Notes: generated from the sequence alone by a model not told the origin. A stretch of DNA of 64,000 nt from Gammaproteobacteria bacterium (GCA_018824085.1 JAHJHI010000020.1:30175-94174), one strand, 5' to 3'; counted from the first letter of the stretch, positions 7,632 through 20,907 are shown. Program-made: numbers and translations.

Positions 7632-8960
7632 ATGCGTGCACGCAAGGCATTCAATCAACTGACATTCGCACTGACGTTGGTGTGTTCCGGCGTGGCATAC
7701 GCGCAATCCGCGACAGAGCAGGCCGCTGCACATGTCGAGGCCGGGCGCTACGCCGCCGCCTATGAACTGCTCGCACCGCAGGAGCCGGACCGTGCCGGTG
7801 ACCCCGAATACGACCTGTTGCTTGGCGTTGCGGCACTCGAAACCGGTCGGCATACGCGGGCTGTTTTCGCACTGGAGCGGGTGCTTGCGGTGCAGCCGGA
7901 CAATGCCCGGGCACGGGCCGAGATCGGCCGTGCCTATCTGGCGCTCGGCGAATCTGCCGGCGCACGGCGGGAACTCGAGGCGGTGCGCGCGCAGAACGTG
8001 CCGCCGGAGGTTGCCCGTTCGATCGACCGGTTGCTGTCCGCGATCGACCGTGCGCCCGAAGCCGGCAAGCCTTCGTTCTCCGGCTTCGTGGAAGCGGCCG
8101 TCGGGCGTGACACCAATGTGAACAGTGCGACATCGGCCAACGCCGTGGCGGTGCCCGGCTTTGGAGATTTCCGGCTGACCGCGTCCAGCAAGAGTCGCGA
8201 TGCGTGGTTTACCGGTGTGAGCGGCGGCATCAACGCCCGCGTCCCGGTCAATCGCGACTGGTCCTTCATCGCGGGCGCATCCGGCGCCGGCCGATTCAAC
8301 GGTGGCGAGTCCCGCTTCGACACCACAGCGCTGGACGGCAACGTCGGCGCAGCGTGGTCCCGTGGACCGGACAGCGTGACGGCGGCGGTACAGCTCGGAC
8401 TGTTCGAGGTGGATGACGACAAGCTGCGCGACTACAGCGGGCTCAGCCTGCAATGGCAGCACACGCACGACGCGCGCAACCAGACGACCGCTTTCATGCA
8501 GCATGCGCGTCTGCGCTACAGCGGCGCCAACGACGTGCGTGACGTCAATCGCACCATTTATGGTGCCGGCCATGCGATCGTGCTTCCGGGCGGCCAGGCC
8601 CTGCTGTTCGGCAGCGTCTATTTCGGCGCTGAAGCCGCGCAGCGAGACGTGCAGCCGGGTGTGAACGTGGCGGGCAACGACGTCATCGGTTTCCGCATCG
8701 GTGCGCAATACACGCTGGACCCGCGCTGGATGCTGTTTGGCGCGCTGGCCAGCGAGTCGCGCGACTACGAGGACGCCGACCCCGTGTTCAAGCAGGTCCG
8801 GGAGGACACGCTGACGTCACTGTCGTTTGGCGCGAGCTATCTGCTGCGCGACAATTGGCGGCTCACGCCGTCGGTGTCCCTGACACGCAACGATTCCAGC
8901 CTCAACATCAACGACTATCGCCGCGGTGTCGCTCAATTCGCCGTTCGCCGCACGTTCTAG
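7632..8960 (+). CDS. Slam-like outer-membrane protein: TPR plus C-terminal beta-barrel (DUF560-type)
   Basis: A 442-residue protein. The signal peptide ends GVAYAQ. TPR-like helices occupy about residues 30-140 (AAAHVEAGRYAAAYELL, LLLGVAALETGRHTRAVFAL, ARAEIGRAYLALGES). The remaining 290 residues are a beta-barrel rich in alternating aromatic/hydrophobic strands, ending in RRTF, the terminal Phe expected of an outer-membrane protein. This is the layout of surface lipoprotein assembly modulators (type XI secretion), which move TbpB-like cargo across the outer membrane. The start at 7632 has a strong GGGGAGGG site. It is followed after 9 bases by a FecR-domain protein that looks like its cargo. 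Family assignment is by pattern. Confidence 0.75.
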   Translation: MRARKAFNQLTFALTLVCSGVAYAQSATEQAAAHVEAGRYAAAYELLAPQEPDRAGDPEYDLLLGVAALETGRHTRAVFALERVLAVQPDNARARAEIGRAYLALGESAGARRELEAVRAQNVPPEVARSIDRLLSAIDRAPEAGKPSFSGFVEAAVGRDTNVNSATSANAVAVPGFGDFRLTASSKSRDAWFTGVSGGINARVPVNRDWSFIAGASGAGRFNGGESRFDTTALDGNVGAAWSRGPDSVTAAVQLGLFEVDDDKLRDYSGLSLQWQHTHDARNQTTAFMQHARLRYSGANDVRDVNRTIYGAGHAIVLPGGQALLFGSVYFGAEAAQRDVQPGVNVAGNDVIGFRIGAQYTLDPRWMLFGALASESRDYEDADPVFKQVREDTLTSLSFGASYLLRDNWRLTPSVSLTRNDSSLNINDYRRGVAQFAVRRTF

Positions 8961-8969
8961 GAGATGGCC

Positions 8970-10361
8970 ATGTCACATGCATTCAGACCGGCGCGCCTTG
9001 TGCTTGCCATCGCCGCGGCATTTCCGCTTTCGGCGCTCGCCGACAATGCTGCTCGCGTTGAGTTCACGGCTGGTAACGTGCGCGCGCTGGCGGCCGACGG
9101 CACCAGCCGCGTGCTGGCCAAGGGTGCGCAGGTCGGCAGCGGAGACACCATCGATACCGGCACCGGTCGCGCGCAGATGCGTTTCACCGACGGTTCGCTG
9201 GTATCGCTGCAACCACAAACCCAGTTCCGCATCGATCAATACGCCTTCGCCGGAAAGCCGGCGGATGACCGTGGCTTCTTCAGCCTGATCAAGGGTGCGC
9301 TGCGCACGATCACCGGGCTGGTCGGCAAGGGCGATCGGCGCAACTACAAGCTCACGACGTCGGTGGCGACCATCGGCATCCGCGGTACCGAGTTTTCGGT
9401 GGCCTACGGCAACAGCATCAACGTGACGACGGGCGAGGGTGCGGTGGATCTGTGCAATGGCGCAGGCTGCCTCACCGTGACGGATGGCCAGAGTGCCTAC
9501 GTTGCGGACGGGAACACGTTGCCGGTCATCGTCGAAGTGAAGACCGACCTGCCGGCGCCGCCGCCCTCCAAGGGCGGCGTGACGCCGCCGGCCGACGACG
9601 GATTCGCCGCAGGCGAGCAACGCGGGCCGGGTGGCGGGCTGGAGTCGCTCGATGGCTTGTCGCTCGAGGACGAGGAACTGTTGTCGGGCGACGGGTATTA
9701 CGTCTACGGCCAGTATGTCGATCAGTACGGTGGCTACGGCGGCAGCGTGACGCTGACCGGCGTCAACGCGCAGATCGCGGGCGGCGCACTCAAGTCCGCT
9801 GACGACGGTGACGGCAGCGTGCTCACGGGCGGCACCGTTCAGGAGTCCCATCAGGACGCCTACATCGGCTGGGGGCGCTGGGCCAGTGCCACGTGCAACG
9901 GGTTCAGCTGCAGCGGTGACGACATCGCGAACCTGCACTACGTGGTCGGCAAGCCGACGCCCGACATTGCCGCGCTGGGCGGCATCGTGGCGACCTATGC
10001 GCTGAGCGGGGCCACCGTGCCCACGACCACCGGCGGCGCAAGCGGCGGCAGCGTGGCCGGATCGATGACGGCAGACTTCACGAACATGGGCGTGTCCGTG
10101 GCAATGACGGTGAATACCACCGGAAACACGTTCGGCCTTTCCGGCAGCGGTTCCATCGCGGGTGGCAGCGCCGCCTTCTCGGGTTCCTTCGGGGGGTGCA
10201 CGGGTTGCGGCAGCACGCCGAACGGCGGCTTTCAGGGCTTCTTCGCCGGCTCGTCGGCGGAGCGCGCCGGCATGACCTACGAGTTCGACAGCGGCGTTGG
10301 CGGAGTCGACAAAGTCAGCGGTGCGGCGGTGTTTTCGCGTTCCTCCGGAGGCGGGCTCTGA
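8970..10361 (+). CDS. Exported FecR-domain protein with TbpB-like C-terminal barrel (candidate secreted cargo)
   Basis: A 463-residue protein. The ATG at 8970 is preferred over 8964 because the AGGAG at 8959-8963 then has a proper spacer. The signal peptide ends LSALADN and has no lipobox. Residues about 30-150 are a FecR domain (GAQVGSGDTIDTGTGRAQ, DGSLVSLQPQTQFRID, TSVATIGIRGTEFSV). A Pro/Gly- and Tyr-rich linker follows. The last 100 residues have the pattern of TbpB-type barrels: TADFTNMGVSV, FGLSGSGSIAGGSAAFSGSF, GGFQGFFAGSSAERAGMTYEF, KVSGAAVFSR. No anti-sigma transmembrane helix is present, so a classical FecR signalling role is unlikely. Two CxxC-like Cys pairs may form disulfides. 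Confidence 0.75.
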   Translation: MSHAFRPARLVLAIAAAFPLSALADNAARVEFTAGNVRALAADGTSRVLAKGAQVGSGDTIDTGTGRAQMRFTDGSLVSLQPQTQFRIDQYAFAGKPADDRGFFSLIKGALRTITGLVGKGDRRNYKLTTSVATIGIRGTEFSVAYGNSINVTTGEGAVDLCNGAGCLTVTDGQSAYVADGNTLPVIVEVKTDLPAPPPSKGGVTPPADDGFAAGEQRGPGGGLESLDGLSLEDEELLSGDGYYVYGQYVDQYGGYGGSVTLTGVNAQIAGGALKSADDGDGSVLTGGTVQESHQDAYIGWGRWASATCNGFSCSGDDIANLHYVVGKPTPDIAALGGIVATYALSGATVPTTTGGASGGSVAGSMTADFTNMGVSVAMTVNTTGNTFGLSGSGSIAGGSAAFSGSFGGCTGCGSTPNGGFQGFFAGSSAERAGMTYEFDSGVGGVDKVSGAAVFSRSSGGGL

Positions 10362-10373
10362 GGCACGAGGGCG

Positions 10374-10970
10374 CTAGAGGGATTCGGCAAAGCGGCGCAC
10401 GCCAGCCAGCAGCATTTCGATCGCGACGGCGCACAGCAGCAGTCCCATCAGCCGTTCCAGTGCCGTCGTGCCGCGTTCGCCCAGGCGGCGCATAAGCGGG
10501 CCGGCGGCCAGCAGCACCAGCGTGGTGACCGCCATCGCTGCGCTCATTGCGCCCATCCACGTGTAGAACCGCTCCGGCTCCCGCGACACCAGCAGCATCA
10601 CCATGGCCATGGCGGACGGCCCTGCGATCAGGGGGATGGCCAGCGGCACGATGAAGGGCTCGCCGCCGGACCACTCGCCGAACACGCCGTCGGGTTGAGG
10701 GAAGATCATGCGCAACGCGATCAGGAACAGCAGCACGCCACCGGCGATGCCGAGCGACGTTTCCGACAGCTGAAGCACCCGCATGACCGTTTCGCCGGCG
10801 TACATGAACACCAGCAGTGCAATCCACGCGGCGACGCACTCGCGCAGGATGACGAACCGCCGCCGCGCCGGCGGCACGTCCTTGAGCAGCACCGTCATGA
10901 CCGGCGCGTTGCCGAAGGGGTCGAACAGCAGCAGGAGCAGGATGCTCGCGGACAGGAAGCTGTCGGACAT
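10374..10970 (-). CDS. MarC-family integral membrane protein
   Basis: A 198-residue polytopic inner-membrane protein with about six hydrophobic segments. Family signatures are LLFDPFGNAPVMTVLL near residue 15, ETSLGIAGGVLLFLIALRMIF and FIVPLAIPLIAGPSAM. MarC/YchE/YhgN proteins have no agreed transport substrate; the historical link to multiple antibiotic resistance is not supported. It is separated by 34 bases from proA upstream on the same strand and is convergent with the FecR-domain gene. Confidence 0.88.
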   Translation of the reverse strand: MSDSFLSASILLLLLFDPFGNAPVMTVLLKDVPPARRRFVILRECVAAWIALLVFMYAGETVMRVLQLSETSLGIAGGVLLFLIALRMIFPQPDGVFGEWSGGEPFIVPLAIPLIAGPSAMAMVMLLVSREPERFYTWMGAMSAAMAVTTLVLLAAGPLMRRLGERGTTALERLMGLLLCAVAIEMLLAGVRRFAESL

Positions 10971-11004
10971 GTGCCGGCCGGTCAGCCGCCCGTTCGGGCG
11001 CGCC

Positions 11005-12264
11005 TCACGTGCGGACCTGTCCGTCGCCGAGCACGACCCACTTCTGGCTGGTCAGGCCGTCCAGCCCCACCGGGCCACGCGCATGGATCTTGTCGGTGGA
11101 GATGCCGATCTCCGCGCCCAGTCCATATTCGAATCCGTCGGCGAAGCGCGTCGATGCGTTGATCATGACGGACGCCGAATCGACCTCGCGGATGAAGCGC
11201 ATCGCACGCGTGTGGTTCTCGGTGACGATGGCGTCGGTGTGCTGCGAACTCCATGTGTTGATGTGCTCGATCGCCATGTCCAGCGTATCGACCACCCTCA
11301 CCGCGAGGACGGGCGCGAGGTACTCGGTGCCCCAGTCCTCTTCGGAGGCCGCCTTCATCGCGGGCACCAGCGCACGGGCGCGCTCGCAGCCGCGCAACTC
11401 GACGCCCTTGCCGAAATAGATGTCGGCCAGCCGGCCCAGCACGCGCGGTGCCATCGCGACGTGCACCAGCAATGTCTCCATCGTGTTGCAGGTGCCGTAG
11501 CGGTGTGTCTTGGCGTTGTCCGCGATGCGTACCGCCTTGTCCTCGTCCGCCTGGTCGTCGATATAGACGTGGCAGTTGCCGTCCAGGTGCTTGATGACCG
11601 GCACCTTCGCATCGCGTGAAATCCGTTCGATCAGCCCCTTGCCGCCGCGCGGCACGATGACGTCGACGAACTGAGGCATCGCGATCAGTTCGCCGACGGC
11701 CGCGCGGTCCGTGGTGTCGACGACCTGCACCGCAGTCTCCGGCAGGCCGGCCGCGACCAGCCCGTCACGCACGCAGGCGGCGACCGCCTGATTGCAGCGC
11801 GCCGCTTCGGAGCCGCCGCGCAGGATGGCCGCGTTGCCGCTCTTCAGGCACAGCGCCGCGGCGTCCGCGGTCACGTTCGGGCGCGCTTCGTAAATGATGC
11901 CGATGACGCCCAGCGGCACCCGCATCCGGCCGACGGTGATGCCGGACGGACGGCGCTTGAAATCGGTCATCTCGCCGACCGGATCGGGCAGCGCGGCGAC
12001 CTGCTCCAGCCCCTGTGCCATCGCTTCAACGCCCTTTTCGGTCAGCGTCAGGCGGTCGATCATCGCCGCGTCCAGTCCGTTGGCGCGCGCCGCCTCGACA
12101 TCGGCCGCATTCGCGTCCAGCAGTTGCGGTGCGCGCTCGCGCAGCAGTGCGGCGATGCGCATCAGCGCGTCGTTCTTGTCGCGGGTCGATGCCTGCGACA
12201 CGACGCGCGAGGCGGCGCGGGCCTGGCGGCCCAGCGTGTGCATATAGGTGGTGATGTCCATCAT
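11005..12264 (-). CDS. proA: Glutamate-5-semialdehyde dehydrogenase (gamma-glutamyl phosphate reductase) ProA
   Basis: Reduces gamma-glutamyl phosphate with NADPH to glutamate-5-semialdehyde, the second step of proline synthesis. The start at 12264 ([20 protein letters not shown]) gives 419 residues, matching the family; a longer frame upstream adds an unconserved leader. Signatures are [27 protein letters not shown], the catalytic-Cys motif [16 protein letters not shown]-like [12 protein letters not shown] and the terminal [15 protein letters not shown]. It is 127 bases downstream of holA. Confidence 0.96.
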   Translation of the reverse strand: MMDITTYMHTLGRQARAASRVVSQASTRDKNDALMRIAALLRERAPQLLDANAADVEAARANGLDAAMIDRLTLTEKGVEAMAQGLEQVAALPDPVGEMTDFKRRPSGITVGRMRVPLGVIGIIYEARPNVTADAAALCLKSGNAAILRGGSEAARCNQAVAACVRDGLVAAGLPETAVQVVDTTDRAAVGELIAMPQFVDVIVPRGGKGLIERISRDAKVPVIKHLDGNCHVYIDDQADEDKAVRIADNAKTHRYGTCNTMETLLVHVAMAPRVLGRLADIYFGKGVELRGCERARALVPAMKAASEEDWGTEYLAPVLAVRVVDTLDMAIEHINTWSSQHTDAIVTENHTRAMRFIREVDSASVMINASTRFADGFEYGLGAEIGISTDKIHARGPVGLDGLTSQKWVVLGDGQVRT

Positions 12265-12391
12265 CTGTCCTGAAGCAATGCATCCCGCAAGGGACGCGGA
12301 AACGGCGATCAAAGGCCGATGAAAGCAGAAAGTCGGCATGCCCGCCAGTGTGCGCCCATGCGGGTGCCTCCGCCGCGCATCGCCCGGCGTG

Positions 12392-13414
12392 TCAGCGCGC
12401 GCACAACCTCAACGAGATCTGCAGGAACTCGTCCCACACGTCGCCACGGGCCACGCCCTTGATCATGCGGTCGAGGCGGGCCGCCTGCATCAGTGCGGTG
12501 CGCGGCGCCGCCGCCGACAGCCGTGCCAGTGCGCGACGATAGGGTGACTGGCGGGCACCGAAGATGCGGGCTGCCGCCAGTGCGTCGTCGGCGCTGCGGC
12601 CGCGGTCCATCTCGGCCCGCGCGGCCGCCAGCACGCGCAGTTCGGCGACGATGATCCACAGCACCAGCGGCGCGGCCACGCCTTCCGCGCGCAGGCCGTC
12701 GAGCAGGCGGGCCGCGCGGGCCGCATCGCCGGCAAGCAGTGCCTGGCGCAGGTCGTCGACGTCGTAGCGGGCCACGTCCATGACCGCGTTGCGCACCTGT
12801 TCCAGCGTCAGCGCGCCCGCCGGATGCAGCAGCGCGAGCTTCATCACTTCCTGGTTGGCCGCCAGCAGGTTGCCTTCGACGTGGCCGGCCATGAATTCGA
12901 GTGCGTCGCGCGGCGCGCTCTGCTGCTGGCGTGCCAGTCGGGCAGCCAGCCAATCCGGCAGCCGCTCCAGCGGCGGCGCGTTCAGTTCCATCTCCACGCC
13001 GGCGCCCGCCAGTGCGCCGAACCACGCGCTCTTCTTCGCCTTCCAGTCCATCTGCGGCAGCGACACCAGCGTCACCGTGCCGGTCGGCAGTTGCGCGGCG
13101 TAGCGGGCCAGCGCGTCGCTGCCCTCACGGCCGGGCTTGCCGGTCGGGATGCGCAGGTCGATCAGCTTGTCGCCGCCGAACAGCGACATGTTGCCGGCGG
13201 CCTCCGTCAGCGCCGACCACTTGAAGTACTGCGTGACGACGAGCACCTCGCGTTCGCTGTAGCCGCGCGTGCGAGCTGCCGCACGGATCGCGTCCGCCGC
13301 CTCGATCACCAGCAGCGGTTCGTCCCCGTGCAGCACGTACAACGGCGCCAGGTCCGACGCGAGGTGGCTCGCGAGCTGTTCCGCACGCAACTGCGTCGGG
13401 CCGGAGCGGGACAC
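12392..13414 (-). CDS. holA: DNA polymerase III delta subunit HolA
   Basis: Clamp-loader subunit that opens the beta sliding clamp. The 340-residue product begins with [27 protein letters not shown], the typical delta N-terminus, followed by FSLFGG-like [16 protein letters not shown]. The C-terminal collar domain shows [14 protein letters not shown] and [14 protein letters not shown]. It starts 3 bases after lptE ends, in the widespread leuS-lptE-holA order. Confidence 0.93.
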   Translation of the reverse strand: MSRSGPTQLRAEQLASHLASDLAPLYVLHGDEPLLVIEAADAIRAAARTRGYSEREVLVVTQYFKWSALTEAAGNMSLFGGDKLIDLRIPTGKPGREGSDALARYAAQLPTGTVTLVSLPQMDWKAKKSAWFGALAGAGVEMELNAPPLERLPDWLAARLARQQQSAPRDALEFMAGHVEGNLLAANQEVMKLALLHPAGALTLEQVRNAVMDVARYDVDDLRQALLAGDAARAARLLDGLRAEGVAAPLVLWIIVAELRVLAAARAEMDRGRSADDALAAARIFGARQSPYRRALARLSAAAPRTALMQAARLDRMIKGVARGDVWDEFLQISLRLCAR

Positions 13415-13417
13415 GCG

Positions 13418-13933
13418 TCAGACCTTCTTGTTCTTCACCGCCTGCAGGCGGCGCAGCAACTGCTGGATCACGTCCGATTGCATTTCGGCGTAGAGCAGCT
13501 TTTCTTCCTGTTCCTTGGCCAGCACCTCGACATCGCTGAACGTCAGGTCACGCCGGACCTCGATGGTCGTCGTGGGTGTGATTTCCACGTTGTCGGGCGT
13601 GCGCAGCCGGTAGGAGAAGCGCTGCAGCAGCTGGTACTCGCGCACGCGACCCGCCGAATTCAGGCTCAGGATGACCTTCTCGAAGCGGTTCGCCACGATG
13701 TCGAGCACGGCGCCTGAGCCCTTGGCCTGATCGGTCACCACCGTTGTCGTCTGCGCGGTGATGGCGCGGCGCAGCTGGGCGGTCAGTTCCGAGTAGGGGT
13801 TTGCATTGATGTACAGCGTGGCGAACGGCAGGTCGCGCACGCCGCGCAGGTGAAAGCCGCAGGCGCCCAGCATCAGCGAGCTGGCAGCGGCGGCCAGCAG
13901 GGCGCGGCGGATGGCGAAGACAGGTGCGCTCAA
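13418..13933 (-). CDS. lptE: LPS-assembly lipoprotein LptE
   Basis: Outer-membrane lipoprotein that plugs LptD and helps deliver LPS to the cell surface. The best start is the TTG at 13933, preceded by GGAGAG; no ATG exists between there and the lipobox. The 171-residue product has a signal peptide with lipobox LGAC and continues GFHLRGVRDLPF, the hallmark of the family (CGFHLRG). Later features are YINANPYSELTAQLRRAI and the helical C-terminus QSDVIQQLLRRLQAVK. It is 14 bases downstream of leuS. Confidence 0.92.
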   Translation of the reverse strand: MSAPVFAIRRALLAAAASSLMLGACGFHLRGVRDLPFATLYINANPYSELTAQLRRAITAQTTTVVTDQAKGSGAVLDIVANRFEKVILSLNSAGRVREYQLLQRFSYRLRTPDNVEITPTTTIEVRRDLTFSDVEVLAKEQEEKLLYAEMQSDVIQQLLRRLQAVKNKKV

Positions 13934-13947
13934 TGGTCTCTCCAGCG

Positions 13948-17660
<3,713 letters not shown>

Positions 17661-17774
17661 CGTTGTTTTCTCCCTTGAATGATTGAATCCCCTTTCCCGA
17701 CAGGGGATGTCCGCGTCGGTTCCCGGGCCCGCACGACTGCTGCGGGTGCCGGGTGCCGGCGCACGGTGCGCGGG

Positions 17775-17780
17775 TAGAAT
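17775..17780 (+). promoter_or_regulatory. TAGAAT -10 element immediately before uvrD
   Basis: TAGAAT ends only 6 bases before the uvrD ATG at 17787. If used, transcription would start at or next to the A of the start codon, giving a leaderless message. The -35 region is GC-rich and unclear. Confidence 0.35.
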
Positions 17781-17786
17781 CGCGGC

Positions 17787-20009
17787 ATGACTGCCAACCC
17801 ACTTCTGAATGGCCTGAACGAACCCCAGTTCCAGGCCGTCACGCTGCCGCCCCGGTCGGCCCTCATCCTCGCCGGCGCCGGCTCCGGCAAAACCCGCGTA
17901 CTGACGACGCGGCTGGCCTGGCTGATCTCGACCGGACAGGTGTCGCCGCACGGCATTCTTGCCGTGACCTTCACCAACAAGGCGGCAAAGGAAATGCTGG
18001 CGCGCCTGACCGCCATGCTGCCGATGAACGCGCGCGGCCTGTGGATCGGCACCTTTCACGGACTGTGCAACAGGCTGTTGCGCGCCCACTGGCGCGAGGC
18101 GGGGCTGCCGCAGCTGTTCCAGATACTGGATACCGCGGATCAGCTGTCGGCGATCAAGCGCATGCTGAAGGCGCTCAATATCGACGACGAGAAGTTTCCG
18201 GCGCGCGATCTGATGTACTTCATCAATTCGGCGAAGGAACAGGGGTTGCGGCCGAATGAAGTCGAGGCGTGGGACGACTTCGCGCGCAAGCGGGTCGAAC
18301 TGTACCAGTCCTACGAAGCGCAATGCCAGCGCGAGGGCGTCGTCGATTTCGCCGAACTGCTGCTGCGCTGCTTTGAACTGCTGTCGCGCAACGAACCGAT
18401 ACGCGCGCACTATCAGCGCCGCTTCCGTCACATTCTGGTCGACGAGTTCCAGGATACCAATGTGCTGCAGTACCGCTGGCTCAAGCTGCTGGCGGCGCAG
18501 GGGTCGGAGCACGAGGCGGCGGTGATGGCGGTCGGCGACGATGATCAGAGCATCTATCGCTTTCGCGGCGCCGAAGTCGGCAACATGCGCGATTTCGAGC
18601 GTGAATTCCATGTGGATAGCGTCATCCGGCTGGAACAGAACTACCGCTCGCACGGCAACATCCTCGACGCCGCCAACGCCGTCATCAAGCACAACGACGG
18701 GCGGCTGGGCAAGAACCTGTGGACGGAAGCGGGCAGCGGCGAGCCGCTGCGCGTCTACGAGGCCTTCAACGACATCGAGGAGGCGCGCTGGGTGGTCGAG
18801 GAAATCCGCGCGCTGATCAGCGACGGCGCCGCGCGCTCGGACATTGCGCTGCTCTACCGCAGCAATGCGCAGTCGCGCGTGCTGGAGCACGCGCTGTTCT
18901 CGGCCGGCATTCCGTATCGCGTCTATGGCGGGCTGCGTTTCTTCGAACGCCAGGAGGTGAAGCACGCGCTTGCCTACATGAGGCTGATCGCCAATCCGCA
19001 CGACGACACGGCGTTCACCCGCGTCGTCAATTTCCCGACGCGCGGCATCGGCGCCAGATCGCTCGAACAGTTGCAGGACGCCGCGCAGGCGCACGGAACG
19101 AGCTTGTACGGCGCGCTCAATTTCCTGACCGGCAAGGCGGCGCAATCGGTCGGGCATTTCATCGGGCTGGTCGATCAGCTGCGTTTTGCGTGCGAAGGGC
19201 TGAAGCTGCCTGAAATGGTCGAGCAGGTGCTGGAACTGTCCGGCCTGCGCGCGCATTACCAGAACGAAAAGGAAGGTCAGGATCGCATCGCCAACCTCGA
19301 CGAAATCATCAGCGCGGCGACCAACTTCATTTCCGAAGAAGGCTATGCGCAGGTGGCCGCAGAGGACGAAGCCGCGCCGCCGGACCCGCTGGCCGCCTTC
19401 CTGTCGCACGCATCGCTCGAAGCGGGCGAGCATCAGGCGGACGCCGGCCAGTCGGCGGTGCAGCTGATGACGGTGCATTCGGCCAAGGGGCTGGAGTTCG
19501 ACGCGGTCTTCCTCGGCGGGCTGGAAGAGGGGCTGTTCCCGCACGAAAACTCGATACTCGAGCGCGAGGGGCTGGAAGAGGAGCGCCGCCTCATGTACGT
19601 CGCCATCACGCGTGCGCGCAAGCGCCTCTATCTGTCGTTCGCGCAGTCGCGCATGCTGCACGGGCAGACCCGCTACAACCTGCGCAGCCGCTTCTTCGAG
19701 GAGATTCCCGCCGAACTGATGAAGTGGCTCACGCCGCCCGCCAACGCGCGCGGCTTCGGCGGTTTCGGCAACGACCGGGCGGCGCAGCCGGTGGCGAGCA
19801 GCAATCCGCGCACCTTCGGCAGCGCCCGCAAGAGTGGCGGCAACGCCACCGGTTTTCATGTCGGGCAGCAGGTGACGCACGCCAAGTTCGGCGCCGGCGT
19901 CATCGTCAACGCCGAAGGCTCGGGCTCGGATGCGCGGGTGCAGGTGAATTTCGGCCGCGACGGCGTGAAGTGGCTGGCGCTTGCGGTGGCCAAGCTCAGC
20001 GCCGCCTGA
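17787..20009 (+). CDS. uvrD: DNA helicase II UvrD (superfamily 1)
   Basis: ATP-driven 3'-5' helicase used in nucleotide-excision and mismatch repair. At 740 residues it is near UvrD length. Motifs in order are Q motif (LNEPQFQAVT), Walker A (AGAGSGKTRVLTTR), Ia (TFTNKAAKEM), II (LVDEFQDTN), III (GDDDQSIYRFRGA), IV (LEQNYRSHGNIL), V (MTVHSAKGLEFDAVFLGG) and VI (EERRLMYVAITRARKRLYL). The C-terminus has the Tudor-like VGQQVTHAKFGAGVIV...VNF patch seen in UvrD/PcrA. It is followed after one base by the Sel1-repeat gene. Confidence 0.95.
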   Translation: MTANPLLNGLNEPQFQAVTLPPRSALILAGAGSGKTRVLTTRLAWLISTGQVSPHGILAVTFTNKAAKEMLARLTAMLPMNARGLWIGTFHGLCNRLLRAHWREAGLPQLFQILDTADQLSAIKRMLKALNIDDEKFPARDLMYFINSAKEQGLRPNEVEAWDDFARKRVELYQSYEAQCQREGVVDFAELLLRCFELLSRNEPIRAHYQRRFRHILVDEFQDTNVLQYRWLKLLAAQGSEHEAAVMAVGDDDQSIYRFRGAEVGNMRDFEREFHVDSVIRLEQNYRSHGNILDAANAVIKHNDGRLGKNLWTEAGSGEPLRVYEAFNDIEEARWVVEEIRALISDGAARSDIALLYRSNAQSRVLEHALFSAGIPYRVYGGLRFFERQEVKHALAYMRLIANPHDDTAFTRVVNFPTRGIGARSLEQLQDAAQAHGTSLYGALNFLTGKAAQSVGHFIGLVDQLRFACEGLKLPEMVEQVLELSGLRAHYQNEKEGQDRIANLDEIISAATNFISEEGYAQVAAEDEAAPPDPLAAFLSHASLEAGEHQADAGQSAVQLMTVHSAKGLEFDAVFLGGLEEGLFPHENSILEREGLEEERRLMYVAITRARKRLYLSFAQSRMLHGQTRYNLRSRFFEEIPAELMKWLTPPANARGFGGFGNDRAAQPVASSNPRTFGSARKSGGNATGFHVGQQVTHAKFGAGVIVNAEGSGSDARVQVNFGRDGVKWLALAVAKLSAA

Positions 20010-20010
20010 C

Positions 20011-20907
20011 ATGGATACGCGCATCGCTCTGGCATGTGCGCTGATGCTGTGCGCCGGCGCGTCACATGCGAACGAACAGTGGCGCACCGCGCACCTGCGG
20101 AACGCGTGTGACGTGGTGCTCGCTGAGGTGCGCGCCGCCGCCGCGGCCGGCGACGCGGAGGCGCAGCTGCAGATGTCGGACTGGCATTTCTTCGGCACCT
20201 GCCTGCCCAAGGACGACGAGTCGTCGGCGCACTGGGCGCTGCGGGCGGCCGAATCGGGGTTGCCGCGTGCCCAGGTCGTCGCCGGGCAGGTCAGTGCCAG
20301 CGGCCTTGGCGTGCCGAAGAACGACGCCGAGGCGCGGCGCTGGTACACGCTGGCGGCCGACGCGGGCGACCCCGAGGCCATGCTTCTGCTCGCCCGCCAC
20401 ATCGAAGCGGAGAGCGGCAACCCGCTGGCGGCGGACCTGTCGCTGGCCTGGGCCAACCGCGCGGCGGACGCGGGCTACGCGCCTGCCTATGTCCATCTCG
20501 CGTCGCTGTACAGCGGCGGCGGTGCGCAGACCGACTACGCGAAGTCGGCGCAGTGGCTCACGCGCGCCATCGATGCGGGTTATCGGGAGAACGCCGTCTG
20601 GGTGGCCTATTCGTGGGCCTGCCTCAACCTCGGCCGGTACGACGAGGTACTCGACGCGGCGGACAAGGTGCCCAGGGACGCGCCGGAATTCAAGGCGGCG
20701 CAGATCAACCATGCGCATGCGCTGTTGCTGAACGGACAGCTGGGCAACGCGCGCGAGCTGTACGCGGCCAACATGGCGCTGCGCGGCGACGACGAATTCC
20801 GCCGTGTGCTGCGCGACGACTTCGCCGAACTGCGCCGCTCCGGGCTCGGGCATCCGGGCATGACACGCATCGAGCGCCTGTTCGGGATCGACACCGTCGC
20901 GCCGTGA
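20011..20907 (+). CDS. Exported Sel1-like repeat protein
   Basis: A 298-residue protein with an N-terminal signal peptide (MDTRIALACALMLCAGASHAN, cleavage after SHA). It has several Sel1/TPR-like repeats of about 36 residues with the usual A-G-alternation, such as AGLGVPKNDAEARRWYTLAADAG-type units (here YTLAADAGDPEAMLLLARH and ANRAADAGYAPAYVHLASLY). Sel1 repeats mediate protein contacts; the partner is unknown. The start lies one base after the uvrD stop, so it probably rides on the uvrD transcript. A 235-base gap without recognisable genes follows, carrying the likely promoter of the next operon. Confidence 0.82.
   Translation: MDTRIALACALMLCAGASHANEQWRTAHLRNACDVVLAEVRAAAAAGDAEAQLQMSDWHFFGTCLPKDDESSAHWALRAAESGLPRAQVVAGQVSASGLGVPKNDAEARRWYTLAADAGDPEAMLLLARHIEAESGNPLAADLSLAWANRAADAGYAPAYVHLASLYSGGGAQTDYAKSAQWLTRAIDAGYRENAVWVAYSWACLNLGRYDEVLDAADKVPRDAPEFKAAQINHAHALLLNGQLGNARELYAANMALRGDDEFRRVLRDDFAELRRSGLGHPGMTRIERLFGIDTVAP

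Noticed and set aside
8970..10361. FecR-type anti-sigma regulator of an iron-uptake operon
   Set aside because: There is a cleavable signal peptide, no transmembrane helix, no ECF sigma gene and no TonB receptor nearby; the C-terminus resembles a secretion barrel.
17661..20456. Upstream extension of the MscS reading frame to 1241 codons
   Set aside because: The extension runs antisense to uvrD and the Sel1 gene. The real MscS start at 17660 has a ribosome site and a conserved N-terminus.
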